Assembly (NCBI GenBank): GCA_026874595.1
Contig: CM049307.1
Coordinates: 60,642,870-60,706,869 of the forward strand
Length of the DNA stretch: 64,000 nt
Direction: 5' to 3'
DNA from: Sipunculus nudus
Taxonomy: Eukaryota; Annelida; Sipuncula; Golfingiida; Sipunculidae
Shown piece after piece: positions 12,301 through 27,300 of the stretch. Both the position numbers and the translations under genes were made by a program. The notes below the pieces were generated by a model. It worked only from the letters and a program-made list of their open reading frames with translations. It searched no databases and was not told where the DNA came from. The number at the start of each line of letters is the position of its first letter. Position 1 is the stretch's first letter.

Positions 12301-15300
12301 GAAATATAACTAATTAACAGCATAAAATAGGGCAAACAAAGCCTGATCTCTAATTCTGCTGAGGCAGGAAAATAATGAACAAATGTTTGTATTAAATCCT
12401 CATTTTTTTATCACATCAATTTTTTTAAAATTTAAGTTTATATGTCTATACATTTCCAATATAACATATATATCTGAATATAAAAGTTTATTCATAATTC
12501 TCAATTGCATCATCATAAATCTTAATCTTGTCAGAAAACACTACATCATGCATACAAATGTTTATTTATTTTTTACCACAAAAATATATCTTTTAAATCT
12601 GCAAAACAATAAATATCTAAAAATAATACTTGATTTAGATTTCACAATTGTTAATTGTGTCTTTATTTATCCATAATGTTCTTCATATTTTATAAATTTA
12701 AGCATACTGATGGGTTCAATTATATTTGTTAAAATCATTTAAAAGAAAATTTCTTTAAAAATGCCACATTACACAACATTGCATCTTCTGGATTACACCT
12801 TGAATTACTTTTTCAAGGAAAATTTTTGCATGTCGAGTTGAAACAGCATTACAATTAAAGAGATACAGTGAAAACAATAACAATTACTGCATAACACTTG
12901 GTGGGTTGGGTTTGGAGGGGGGGGGGGGGGGGGTGATTGGGATGGTGATATGAGAATAACTGTACACCTGTCACAGCAAGGGATCTCCCCAATTGACTGT
13001 AACAAATCAGAAACCCTGGCATAGCTGACTTCCAGTGACCTGGAGTGGGACCCTGCATCTGTAATCTGTAATCAAAGCAAATGACTACAATAGAGCCTCA
13101 AGAAAAAAAAATAAAAAACTAGCTTAATTGTCAAGCTTTTATTTTCAAATTTCAGATTTAAACATATTAAATATTTATGTTTACATGCTTTGAAAATTAA
13201 ATCAATGGTACTAACATGAAAAAAACGTGCTATGGTCAAAGTTGGGCAAAATTTAAGGTACTGATTTTATTTTTATGCTAATAACTTAAAAAATTTACAA
13301 AATTCAGATCTAATTTTGGGTAAACAATTGAATCTTAATTAAACATAGTTATATACTTGGGAAAATAGACTCTTAGTTTCAAAATTTTTCATGTTTAGTG
13401 AGTGAATATTTTTCCTAATTTTTTACAAAGTCCATTATGTTCGGGCCTATAACTTAAAGAATTTAAACTGAACAGACTTAATTTCTGGCATTTACATAGG
13501 AACTATATAGAGGAATATTTATGATAATTATGAGGAAAAACAGATCAGTGGTTTTGATATAAGGCAGTCCTGAAGTGTGAAAATAGGTTTTTAATAAAAA
13601 ATTGAGGTTTTTCCTTAATTTCTCAAAGGAACGAAGTCGCAAAGACCCAGTTTTCAGCTTGGTTGGAGATCTTGGGGACATCTAACATTATGCTGAATTT
13701 TGGATTCCTAGGTCTTAAGGTTTCAAAACGTGCCACATCTATGGACGGACAGACGGAAGGACGATGGACAATGGACCACAACAATAGCTCAGATGACTTA
13801 TAGTCAGCTGAGCTAAAAATTCTAAGAAAATCAGTGATTAAATCAAGATTATGGCAGATCTACTGTCACATGCTAAACATTCAAGCTATTGTCCCAAAAT
13901 ATCATGCATTTTATTGTTTCATCTGTGGTAAGTCTTGATACTTGCATTGATGAGGTTATCTGTTAGCAGACCATCAGGTTTGAGAACTTACACTGATGAG
14001 GTTATCTGTGAGCAGACCATCAGGTTTGAGTACCTCCACTGATGTGGTTATATGTGAGTAGATCATATTTGAGTACTTACACTGATGTAGTTATATGTGA
14101 GTAGATCATATTTGAGTACTTACACTGATGTAGTTATATGTGAGTTGATCATATTTGAGTACTTACACTGATGTGGTTATATGTGAGTAGACCATATTTG
14201 AGTACTTACACTGACGAGGTTTTATGTGTGTAGACCATATTTGAGTACTTACACTGATGTAGTTATATGTGAGTAGACCATATTTGAGTACTTACACTGT
14301 TGTAGTTATATGTGAGTAGACCATATTTGGGTACTTACACTGATGTAGTTATATGTGAGTAGATCATATTTGAGTACTTACACTGATGTAGTTATATGTG
14401 AGTAGATCATATTTGAGTACTTACACTGATGTAGTTATATGTGAGTAGATCATATTTGAGTACTTACACTGATGTAGTTATATGTGAGTAGATCATATTT
14501 GAGTAGTTACACTGATGTAGTTATATGTGAGTATACCATATTTGAGTACCTACACTGATGTGGTTATATGTGAGTAGATCATATTTGAGTACTTACACTG
14601 ATGTAGTTATATGTGAGTAGATCATATTTGAGTAGTTACACTGATGTAGTTATATGTGAGTAGATCATATTTGAGTAGTTACACTGATGTGGTTATATGT
14701 GAGTATACCATATTTGAGTACTTACACTGATGTGGTTATATGTGAGTAGACCATATTTGAGTACTTACACTGATGTGGTTATATGTGAGTAGATCATATT
14801 TGAGTACTTACACTGATGTAGTTATATGTGAGTAGACCATATTTGAGTACTTACACTGATGTAGTTATATGTGAGTAGACCATATTTGATTACTCACACT
14901 GATGAGGTTATCTGTGAGTAGACCATGGGACTTGAGTGTGGCCAGGGCTTGGTCTCGGTCAGAGGTCAGCACTTTAATCAGGTCATCCCTCTGCTGTAGC
15001 TCCCTCTGACACTCTCTTAAACCAGCTTGTGCCTGGTTATAAACATGAACATACTAGTTATCAGTAATGTCATACACGTTTATCAACAGACACACACATA
15101 AAAGATTATTATAACCTATGTTAAACCAAACTTTAAATTTACACTGAAAACTAGATGTGTCGGAACGACACGAATGCCCCAGCCTGGGGCAAATCAGAAA
15201 CATTTGTTAAATTTTGTAAAATTTTTTAAGTTCAGGAGGTGTTGTATGGTCAAAAGTAGGTCAACAAGGGCAAAATGCAAACTCTATGTGTAACAGGTCA

Positions 15301-18300
15301 TTATAAAGCAACACACTAAAAATCAGGCCAGTATCTACAGGCATTGTGAAAAAAGTCCATACACGTGCATTTTTCATAAAAATTTCTGTCTTTCATAAAA
15401 TTTTCTATGTTCAGGATCTGTCATATGGTCAAGAATGGGTCACCTGGAACGAAACGCGAACTCAATCTGTAAGTGGTCATTATGCGCCCACAGACCAAAC
15501 ATTAGGCCAGTATCTGTAAGCACTGCATTGTGAAACTAGAATATTAGCAAAAGCTGATAATCAGTTATAAATTTAAATTGGAGAGGTATGTACCATGTTT
15601 CATAACAATCCACCAAATGGTTCCTGAGATGTAAGCTTCTGAGTGTTTTTGTAAAATCAGCTCTAAAACAAAGAAAAATAGGTCAAGGTCACCCATCTTT
15701 GCACTTGACCAACACTTTGTTGATATACATCTTCACTGATGAAATAAAATTCCAACGGTGAATCCTTTTAGAGATATCCCGCTCACAAGGCCAAAATTGA
15801 AAAATCTGATAAAAATTAATTAAAAAATCAGAAAATGCAGGTGGCGCCACCAAAATTGTGCAGCACGTACAGACCATCAGTCCCAATGAGCATAGTACGT
15901 TTTGTGAAAATCCACGCAATGGTTCCTGAGATATAGGCTTCTGAGTGTTTTTCTATAATCAGCTCTAAAATGTAGTAAAATGGGTCAAGGTCAACCATCT
16001 TCGAACTTGACTGAGATTTTATCGATATACATCTTCACTGATGAAATAAAATTCCAACTGTGAATCCTCACAAGTTAATCGGCTCACAGGGTAAAAATTA
16101 ACAGACGCGGGACGGACAGACAGACGGACAGCTTGGGTGATGACAATAGCCCATCAGCCTAGGAGCTGAGGGCTAAAATCGGTTGTACATGTACATTTGT
16201 CATGAAAATTTAAATTTTTCATGAAATTTTCTATGTTTAGGAGCCGTAAAACAATCAAAAGTAGGTCAACTGGGACGAAACACAAACTCCATCTGTAACT
16301 GGTCATTATCTGCCCACATACCAAAAATCAGGCCAATATCTGCAGGCATTGTGAAAAAAAGTCTGTACATGTGTATTTGTCATGAAAATTTATATTTTTC
16401 ATGAAATTTTCTAAGTTAAGGAGCCGTAAAACGGTCAAAAGTAGGTCAACTGGGACGAAGCTCAAACTCGATCTGTAACTGAACCATATCTGCCCACACA
16501 CCAAAAATCAGGCCAATATCTGCAGGCATTGGGAAATAAAGTCTGTACATGTACATTTGTCATGAAAATTTCTATCTTTCATGAAATTTTCTAAGTTTAG
16601 GAGCCGTAAAACAGTCAAAAGTAGGTCAACCGGGACGAAACGCGCACTGGATCTGTAACAGGTCAGTATCTGGCCACACACCAAAAATCAGGCCAATACC
16701 TGCAGGCATTGGGAAAAAAAACCGTACAACTGTTTGATTTCGGAATGACGGAAGGACAGAATGACGGACATGGGAAAAACTATATGCCCCGGCCACTTTG
16801 TGGCAGGGGGATAAAAATGTATACAAAGTTCACAGATTTGCTTCATTTGATAATTTGTTATGAAAATACTAAGAATACATTGCTCACACTAACTTTAAGC
16901 ACTATTATTTATGTTGACAAGATCTTTGTATCTTGTCTTTCAATGCTGATCACTTCTCCCCACTAGCTATCACTTCAAATTCATCTTCAATTTAATTTAT
17001 GCTTTCAAAGGGGTTCTACAGTTAGCTGGTTGGCCTAGTGGAAGCATATGCACTCATTATAATAGCAATCTCAGTCTGAATCCCTGTACAAAAGGTCAGT
17101 GTAGGATGGACTTAGGTGGAGGTGCACACTTTATGGTACATGAATATTTTAATTACACACCTCGTCTCTGGTTTTGGTGAGGCTTTTTACCAGATCTTCT
17201 GAATGTTCATACTGGTTCCTCTCTAAGTCCTGTAGGCGTCGCTGCCAGTCAAGGTCAAGCTGTGCTGCTCTCCTCTCCAGTGCTGACTCCCTTTGAGATG
17301 CAGCTGTCAACTCCCGCTGATACCTGTCAAGTCATTAAATCACATCATCAAACTGATGACTGATGATTTTAGAAGATGGATCTAAGGATGAACTAGATAA
17401 TAGTAAAGTATAAACTTGGAAGATAATAATCAAATCTTTTATATTATAAATGGTGGTCACTCCTAGGTCCATATTTCTATCAAATCAAACTTTTCAGTTT
17501 TTTTTTTAATTATCTCCAAGAAAACAGGGGAAATGGCATAGTGAAAAGGAGTATGATATGTAAATATCAGCCACCCACCTTTCTCAGTGAACAGGTCATT
17601 TACAAGAGCAAGTACTGATGCTTATGACTCAATGACAGCTGCCCAGGTTTAATATATATATAACTAGTCATTTCTTGGCACCACAGGTGCCATAGCCATA
17701 TATATAGTATCCCCAGACAATTAACCCCCCCCCCCCTTTAAGAATAGGCACCCCCACCTTTAGCAGCATATACTGACACTTGGTTTCATCTGTCAACTTG
17801 AGAAACAATATTTTTCACAAAATATGGGGGCCAATATGGTGAATCACTCTTGAGAAAAGGTGATTAATCTATACTATAAAAATGGTCAGGTAGGTGGTGC
17901 CACCTGTCTGGTTGATGATACATGGCGGCATGCCGTATCCTTTGTGCCAACTTGTATATTGTTGTGCAATACTATTCTCAGGAATGTCAGTGTGTCACTA
18001 ATGAAGTAACTTTTGTATATATTAATTGTCTGGTCATTGATGTAAATGTATGTTCTATCCATTAGTCTTTAGTCTTAGTGTATTGTAGTTTAGGCTTTTG
18101 TGTATATTTAGTCCGCATGTATTGCATCAATGGCAACATGTATTCCTGTATGTTTTTGGGCGCAATTAACAAAACAAATAGCTTTTATTTAAAGTCTATA
18201 GTTTAGACAACAGTGTTGAGTATTAAATCTCGTCACATGTTGGTGAACAATAATTATGCATTCTGGTGACAGTATTTAATATTTCAGATAAATGTTACCT

Positions 18301-21300
18301 TTCAATATCATGTTTTCTCTGTATTAGTTCTGTCTTTAACCTTTCTTCATTCTCTTTAGCGTTCTGCAGTTCTTCATCTCTTCTCATGCTGCCCTGTGAC
18401 ACCAGAGACATCTGGTGGTCTAATCTTGATCTAACATCTGTCAGCTCTTCTTGTAACCTTGAATATGTAAGCAACATCAGCATTTTCAAAATCAAAGAAA
18501 TATACTTTTTTTCATAAAAGGATATAAAATCTGTGGCAATCATGGAAAAAATCTCATTGGAATTTGGTAAATTTGAACATTTAAATCATATTTTGAGGAA
18601 GAACTAAGTTTGACCATGATCATGCTTGTCCTTTTAAAAACAAATGATTTTAACTGCGATATTAAACAAAAATTAATATATGTTTAATAACCAACACATC
18701 TGTAATATCAATAATGAATAAATAAATAATAAATTAAAATAGCTAAACATGGAACCATCTGATACCACCTCAATTAGATAAACAAATTATAATATTCACA
18801 AGATAATCCCATTAACGAGAATAAATTATGTTCTCTATTTTTTCTTCATAATTCATTGCCTAATATTTCCCAGCATTCAAATATATTTCCCAGCATGCAC
18901 CAGTTTGACCTTTACATTGAATCATGTTGGAATATTTGTCTGACCTTTCAAGCTGCATGTTCTTCTCTTTCTCAGCATCATCTTTGTTCCACTCCAGCTG
19001 CCTAATGGACAGCTGCAGCTGTTCCACCTGCTCCTCCAACTGCCTCTTCTGAGACTGCTGCTCTGTCTCCTTGGCAACACCAGCCTCTCTTAGTCTCTGA
19101 ATTGTACTTTCTTTCTCCTTGCACAGTCTGTCCATCTGTTCATGTCTGTGTAATATAATTATAAAGAGTCATCTAAACAATATTATATGATAATTCATCA
19201 TAAAAAATACAGAACTGCTCAACTTGGATTAATATTTCACAATTCTAACAGCATAAAACATTTAAATATGGGGTCACATATTTGTCCTGTTCATTAAGAT
19301 AGAAAAGGGTACTCTTATAATCACTGAATTTTAATTTTCTATGCAGAATCAGATGTATGCTGGCTGTCCTTGAACAGCAGTTTTGAAAATTCTGAGATGA
19401 CATTTTACTTTTAAAAGAATTTCTAATTAATTTTGAACCCTGAATCATAAACTGTGATAATAGGATTATCTAGCTCTAGAACTGATATGTCTATGTAAAA
19501 AAAAATAAACAGCCATTGAAAGCATAGTGAAGGTTTTATTTATTCAGATTTTGTATATACCAGAAATACTAACATGTAGACTGACACAAATGTTTTACCA
19601 GAACAGGGTATATCAAATGGAAACTTCATAGAATAATAAAATATAGTTAGGGAAACAGAATTAATAGTATTTTATATTGTTGCACTTATTGTTGTTGATG
19701 GTTGTTTATATATAGAGTGCCAATTGGACTAGTGGATTATTCAACAGGATTTTGTTTATTGTGTAAGCAATTGAACTTACTGTACTACAATTTATTATGA
19801 TTAGCTGACAGAAGATTCTAGAGAATTCAATTACTTCTGGAGGCAGTTGATGATTACCAGTAGGTAGATACCAGGAAGATGGGAACGTACTTTGACTTGT
19901 TAAGAGCATTCCAGAATTTTTTATCCGGATTGGTATATAATAGACTTGCTTAAGTTAAGGTCTGGACCGAGCAGGGTGTGTTTGAAATACTGCGTATGAC
20001 AATACTGGTCCTGGAGACAGTATATATGTGGCTGAGCAAGGCGTTAGAGGATTCCTCTAACATGAACTGTACTTTGGTGAAGACAATGTTTCTTGTAGGA
20101 GTGGAGCCAGTCTATGATGGCCGTGGCCCATTATCAAATGTTACTGGAATAAACATGTTTTGTTTACCCCTAGACAGTGTGGTCATTTTGAACTTCTGCT
20201 TGAAAGTTTTCAGCAAATATGTCCGCTGCACATGTGGTATGACATAGACTAAACAAGCACAATAAGAGAAGCACAGAGCCACCTGAATCAGCTAATTTGA
20301 CTTACTTTCTTTGGAAATCCAGCTTCAGTCTGTTCATTGCTGCTTCTGTCTGTTGTAACTTTGTTTCCAATTCCGCTATTCTATAAAAATAAATTAAATA
20401 AAATTTATATTTTAAAGAAAACTAGAAGATAACCTCTGTAAGGTTTAAACCATTATATTTTTTCACTTACCGGTAACTCAAATTAATTGTGGCTGAATTG
20501 TTTGCATTTCTGTTTTGGGTCAAGCAGTTAAATTATTCATGCTAAATGGCAAAAAAAACTAGACTAGTTTCAATACTAGTATATATTAATAGGTTTATCA
20601 ATGACACTTCAACAGAATAGCGAGAACAGAGACCAGTGAAAATCATTAATTGGATAATTCAGAGATAATACTACAGATTCAAGAAGACATACCCAAACTG
20701 TCTTCATATACATATATACACGATTACATTAATGTAAACATTAAAGAAAGAAGTGACAAATAAATAAAGATTAACAAAATCTATGCTTGAAAGTAAATAC
20801 ACCAAAAAAATCATAAACAGGTGCAAAATGAAAAGCCTAAAAATATACAAAACAGATATATACAGCCAACAAACTCCAGTAGAGCCCACTCATACTTAAG
20901 CATTTTGTGTGGGGTTGAGACCAATGGAGGCCATGATTATCAGATATGTGATTAACATGCACTTTTTAGGGCTGTCTGTGTTCCTTTAATGTGAATTCAC
21001 AAGATTTCACTACCAAAATTGTGTTTTTTTCGCCAAAATTGCCAGAAGTTGTGAAAACAGTGCCCAGAGTTTTTCTTGTGACCAGTGTTTTTGCTGGATT
21101 TCTGTGAACATTTCCTTACATAAGTATGCTTCGAAAAGAAAATCAATTCATTATTGTGTTTATTTTTCAAATTTAACACATCACATTCTGTCCATGTTCT
21201 CATATGCTGACTAATTGTCATGTTTTTTTGTGTGTAATTTTATATATTGGAAATAAATTTCAGATGATTTCACAATGTTAGGAAACTGTAGAAAAGTACT

Positions 21301-24300
21301 AGAGTGTGAGTGATATGAATGATATGAATCTTACTGTGCCCCCTTCATGGCTGCCATGTCCTGTAACTCCCAGTCCTTCTGCTTGACCTGCTGTTCTAGC
21401 GCCCTCTGGTGAGCTTCAGCATCATCAACCTGTGACTGAGACTGGTGCTGTGACGCCTTGACCAGCTCAATCTCTTTACTCAACAGTTTGACCTTAAAAG
21501 AACACAGAGATTCAGCATTTTTAATTTTAAAGGAAAACTGACATGCCTTCACCAACAACAACAAATAATCCCAGGCTCAAATGTGAATGGTTTCATAATG
21601 ATGCTTATTGTGCACAATTTTCTTGCAAATCATTTTGTATATTTTTATGATATCACCAAAATGATTCATAACAGAGAATCTGACCTTCAAACATACAAAA
21701 GATAAATTTTAACTTTGACCTGACTATCCTGGTGGTCTAAATGTGAAAAAATTTTGTGAAAACAAAACCAGGAGGATCAAAGTTTAAAGGAAACAATTTT
21801 TTTGACACCCTAACTGTAGGAGGGACAAAATGCAGCTAGTAATGACCCACCTTGAGTTCATGGGCCAGCACTGTGGCACTCATCTCATCTGCTTGCTTTC
21901 TGAACTCATGTTCTCTTTTACACAAGATGCTTTCAAATTCTGTAAAACACCAACATATACACAAATAATAGTTATTTACGATCTACTCTTATCTTGTCTG
22001 CAACCCTTGGTACAGGTGCCATAAAAGTTGATTTATAACTAGAATTTTGCATACCAAGGATGCAAGCCTCAACCATGTGGGGGGGGGGGGGGCATATTGC
22101 ATGATGCTCTCAAAAAATATGTTTGCATTCTCTTATTTGGCCCATATTCCCATGCTTTGTTCATGCATAAGATAAGTGACTGTACAATTGTGAATATTCC
22201 TTGACAACATTTCTGAATCCCAATCATGTGTCAGTTCCACACCAAAATCTAATCAATTTTTCATTGGCCCATTCCCAAAACGCCCTGAAAATTTCCTGAG
22301 ATTCTGTTCATGACTGCACGCATACATTCTTGGTAGAGGCAGAAATATTTATTATAAAAAGTATGCAAATTTTTTCTCAGTACCCTCCAGTCACAAATTC
22401 TTTCATCCAAGTTATCCAAAATTAATTATCACTCACTTGTATGTTACAGAATCAAAGATTAAACATATTCCTTCATCTATTACCATCATATAAAAGATTA
22501 TGAAAATCATGCTAAAGAATGGCTCAGCACCTACCAGTTATGCTATATCTGGGTATGTTCATATAACAATGTACCAGATCAGTAAACTGGTATGGTTTTT
22601 AGATAATCTTAAATTTTACAAAGAAGTGAAGTTTAAGTTTCTATTCAAACTTAAAACAAGGGTGAGGACAATTATCCACTCGTCAATTTGATGAATTATA
22701 TTATTTTATAAATTTATACAGCTCAGCTCTTGTGAGAAGCATAACAGTGTTACAAATAGAAATCTGCATTCTAAGGAATGCAATCCTCTGTCATGTGGAG
22801 GGCCTCCATTGTGGGCTCCCTAAAACCATGATTGCATGCAATTATTCAGCCCATATTCCCAGGTTCATTCGTGCAAAATTGACTTTACTTTTGTGAATAT
22901 TCCTTGAAGATGTCTGAATCCTAGTAATGTGCCGGATCCACACTTAAATATTATTGATTCTTCATTGGCCCATTCCTGAAGGCTCTGAAAATTTCTGTTC
23001 ATGACTGTATGAGTTATGTTGTGAACAAAGAAACACATAAACACACACACACTGGGATGAATGCATATCCTCTACAATGAAGAAAAGGTAGCCTTGCAAC
23101 ATTGTTAGTTCCTACAACTGTTTTGCAAAAAGACCACTGGCAAGGGCCTTAACCACAAAGGTTTAAACCACATAATCTAATCACTTCAAGACATTCACTA
23201 TTAAGGCCTGTGTATTGAGATTCATTAACATCCATGACACTGCTGTTAACATCTTCATAGCAGTGAAAACAATGCCTATGTTTTACTCCATGCAGAGTTA
23301 AAATATTTCTGTTCTTAGCAAAGACATCCTCTTTTTAGTAGTAGCGGTTTACATAACATTCAGGTTTTCATTTCATATTATTTTTTGGGGGGGGAGCCTG
23401 AAGGAGGTACATGCACTGACGGACCTGTGGTTATTTCACGTCGCTGAGCATCCAGCTCCTCCTCCAGCTCCTTCAGACGATGGTCGTGCTGTCTCTTGTA
23501 CACCTCAAGCTCCTGACGCTCCTGCTGAAGCTCAGAATCCTTGGTGCTGCAAGCACAAAATCCTTAAGGTTGTGCATTTACAGACTAAAATAGGGTGATT
23601 AATAAAAGAATGACTGATATATTATCTTTTGACACACTGCAGTAAAACTGTATTTTGTAATATTTATTTTATTCAATATCCTATCCTCCTGGCAGCAAGG
23701 CTCTGGCCATCATGCTGTCAGAGCTGCTTTGGTATCTATTTCACAAATAATGAACAAGCCTGCATGTGTTCAGGGCCAAAAACACCACAATTAAATCCAA
23801 TGAATCAAATGTATACCCTACTGTTCACAACAAGTTCTGAACAAGAAAACATGCACCAGACAAGGTATAGATTTACCTGGCTTTATTTGATGGGTCAAAT
23901 TTAAATGCCCTTCTGGCAATGCTAAATGTTTGATCTGAGAATAGGAATAGATGTGTTTTGGCAGCCACATAAAGGTAGTGTATGTGAGTTTTTTATTGGT
24001 TCAACTGCCTTGTTCATTATTCATAAAACAAATGCCATAGTGGCAGCAAATAAAGGTCTCTGAAAGTTTAGCTGCAAGAGCCTTGATAATAATAAGATCA
24101 AATACCCTGCTTACATCAAAGAAAGGAACAAAAGGTTACTTTAAATTTTTTTTTTATTATCACTGGTAACAATTAAGACCCATTTGTGTCAAATCTTTGA
24201 TAAGTTGAAATTTTCTGAATGTTCCTTGTACAACTTTCCATTTTGACACAAGGTTCTACTCTATCTCTTAACATTTTTTAGTTGGACTTTTCTGCATGAA

Positions 24301-27300
24301 ATGTGGTAATCAAGTATGATATGGCATCAACAACTGCAATTTTCTCACTGAAAATGAAACCATCTTCCTAACTTTAATGACATAATGACATGTATGAAGG
24401 AACAAAATGGTCTATATGTGAAAGCCCATTATAGAAACAAAAATATTCTTATGTTTTGTGAAGGACCAGGAACTACAGATCATAATGTGAAAATTCACCT
24501 GCGGTACTGATCAACATGTGCTTGTTTTTCTCGCAGTCGATGCTGGTAGTGTCTTCGTAAGTCCTCCTGCGATGCCTGTTCCCGCTTCACCTGGGCCTGA
24601 AGCTCATCAATCTTGATTTTTAGATCACTCATCTCTGCTTCTTTGGCTGCCATTTTTGTCTGAACATCTATAAAAAAAGAGACAAGCACATAATTTGCCC
24701 GTTGTATGTCTTATGACTTCTGATCTCATTAAATGCCTGTGAATTTTGTTGAGAGTTTAATTCAGGGGAGAAACTCTATTGGTCAATATTTATAATGAGT
24801 TTCATGGAAATCTATCAAATTTTTGCTAATTCATTATGATGCCACCTAATTCTGGTGACCTTTGGCTTAATCAAATAAGCAGGATTTTGCTGGTAAGTGT
24901 ACTTATGTGAGATAATCTATTGGTAATAAGTCATGCTGAGTTTTGTGAATAGGTATCAAATTCCTGGTAAGCTATCTCAGTGACACCACAAAAGTAGTTT
25001 GGTGACCTCTGATCTCATTAAATATGCGTGGATTTTGTTCATAATCAAACTGTGTGAGATAAACTATCGGTAAAAAGTTATAGTGAGTTTTGTGAATATC
25101 CTTCAAATTTCTGGCAAGTTAACACAGCGACACTAAAAGCTAACGGGCTGACAGACAGATGGACCATGGGTATATACTGGCCATAATACGGGTCTACATC
25201 TCAGGGTCTACATCTCAGTAAAACACTGTAAGATTTCTCCAAAGGATAAAATAAGACAACACAGTGATACACTAAAATGGCCAAACGATCTGTTAATCTG
25301 CCAGCCCTAGAGCTAACGCGATAATTACTAAACTAAAATAAATAACTGTCATAATGTGCAAGATTTTCAGTTTTGGTGAATCAGTCACCAGGAGCTGGAC
25401 TTCATGGGTTACATTAGAGGCTGATGTGCCAGAAATTGAACTCAGAACCAGTGTTGCAGTTGAGTCCATACTATCTGAGTATGAGTGCAAGTCTGAGTCC
25501 AAGCCACTTGAGTCCAAGTCTGAGTTACTGAGGTTTGGGTCTAACTCGGCCTTCTTTCAAGCCTGACTCTTTTGAAACACAAGTCTGAGTCTGCAACGTC
25601 TTTATAATTTAGAGCACCTTACAATTTGAAATTGAGATTATCATGTATATATGTAAGTAAGTTTACACGAGGATTTACTTTAATATCAAATATCATTTGT
25701 GCAGAGATTGAGTTTGGCACATAGTCTAAACTTGTTTTTGTAATATTCAGTCTTTAATTTGTGCAAATGGAGTTTTTTTTCTGTTGGATTCCAGATGGAC
25801 TCGGCCTGATTTCTTGAGTCCTGAAATCTGAGTCTGAGTACAAGTCAGGAGTCCAGGGCCCTAAAGTCCAAGTCTGATTCCAAGTCCCTGAAAAAGTGGA
25901 TCCAATCCAAGTCCGGACTCAGGTCCTAGATCACTGCCCTGATCATGAAGGTATGCATACAGATACTGAGTAGTGTCTTGCATATTATCCTTTACAGTTG
26001 ATGAATGTTTCTATATTGGATCCTGTATAATTTGTTGACCTGGGGAAACAGTATAAACATGAAGACGAAGGGTGCATAGTATGCCTGTCTTATGTCTTGT
26101 GACCTCTGACTTCATTAAATATGCATGAAATATGCTGAGAATATAACTGAGGTGAGAAACTTGATTGATAAATATGTATAATGAGGTTCATGAAAATCCA
26201 CAGGATTTTTGTTAAGTCACCATGGTGCCATCAAAGTGGTATTTCCTCTGACCTCATTTAACATGCGTGGATTTTGCTGGAAATCAAACTTAGGCAAGAT
26301 ATTTTATTGCTTAACATTCTGATGAGTTTGATTAAAATCCTTCATATTCTTCCTAGGTTAATTATCACAGCAACACCACAAAATACCCTGGTGACCCTTG
26401 ACCTTATTAAATATGCATGGATGTTGCCCATAATTGAACTTAGGCAGGATAATCTGAAGGTAAGTAGTTATGGTGAGTTGCATGAAATCCATCAAAGCCC
26501 CGGTAAGTTATCACAGCAACACTAAAAGTTAACGGATGAACGGACAATGGGTATACCATAATACTCCTGTGACCCGTCATATGACCAGCTGTTAAAAGTG
26601 TACTTGACTTACCAGCAAACAATGCATCATATTTGTCCAGTTCCGCATCCCGCTCTCCCAGCAGTCTTAAATTATACTTAAAGTCCTCCTTCAGTTTCTG
26701 GAAACGAGCTCTCTCCTCATTTAGCTGCCTCTCTTTTTCTCTCAAAGCATTCTCCAAGGACTGAGTTCTGTAAAATTATCATAAGGATATTGATTTATCA
26801 ATGGAAAAGCAGAGGCTTTATCATTTATCATACAGCAGTTATATAACTAAAAAAAAAGAGCTTCTAAACATCATCATAAACCTGAGCTTCTTGAAGCCAA
26901 TTTAACTGACAACTGACTATTTCATGTATTGCAAGGTCCTGTTTTAATGTTGTGATAAAAATGTATGTAATTCCTGATATATTGTACATTTGTGATACCC
27001 TCATTACAATTAATCTAATGCAACATTTAAAATTTTAAAATATTTTTGTAAAATTTTCTCAGTGAATAAGATTGCGATTTATTTTAGGACAGATTCCACA
27101 TATGCAGATGTAGTGCTGGTTATTTACAGAGGCTGGTTGTTTGCAAAGGATTTTTATACTGCAATATATTGTGATACATATGGAAGCATACTGCAATATG
27201 TTCAATATATCAACTAGAATACGGGTAGTTGACAAGCGACTACGTGTATCCGCCTAAATCAGAGTGGAACGGGTGAAGTGAGGCATGGATTGAGTGGCAA

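Noticed and set aside
25293..25566. Frames of 70-74 residues on both strands rich in serine and glutamate
   Set aside because: They come from the degenerate AAGTCTGAGTCC repeat.
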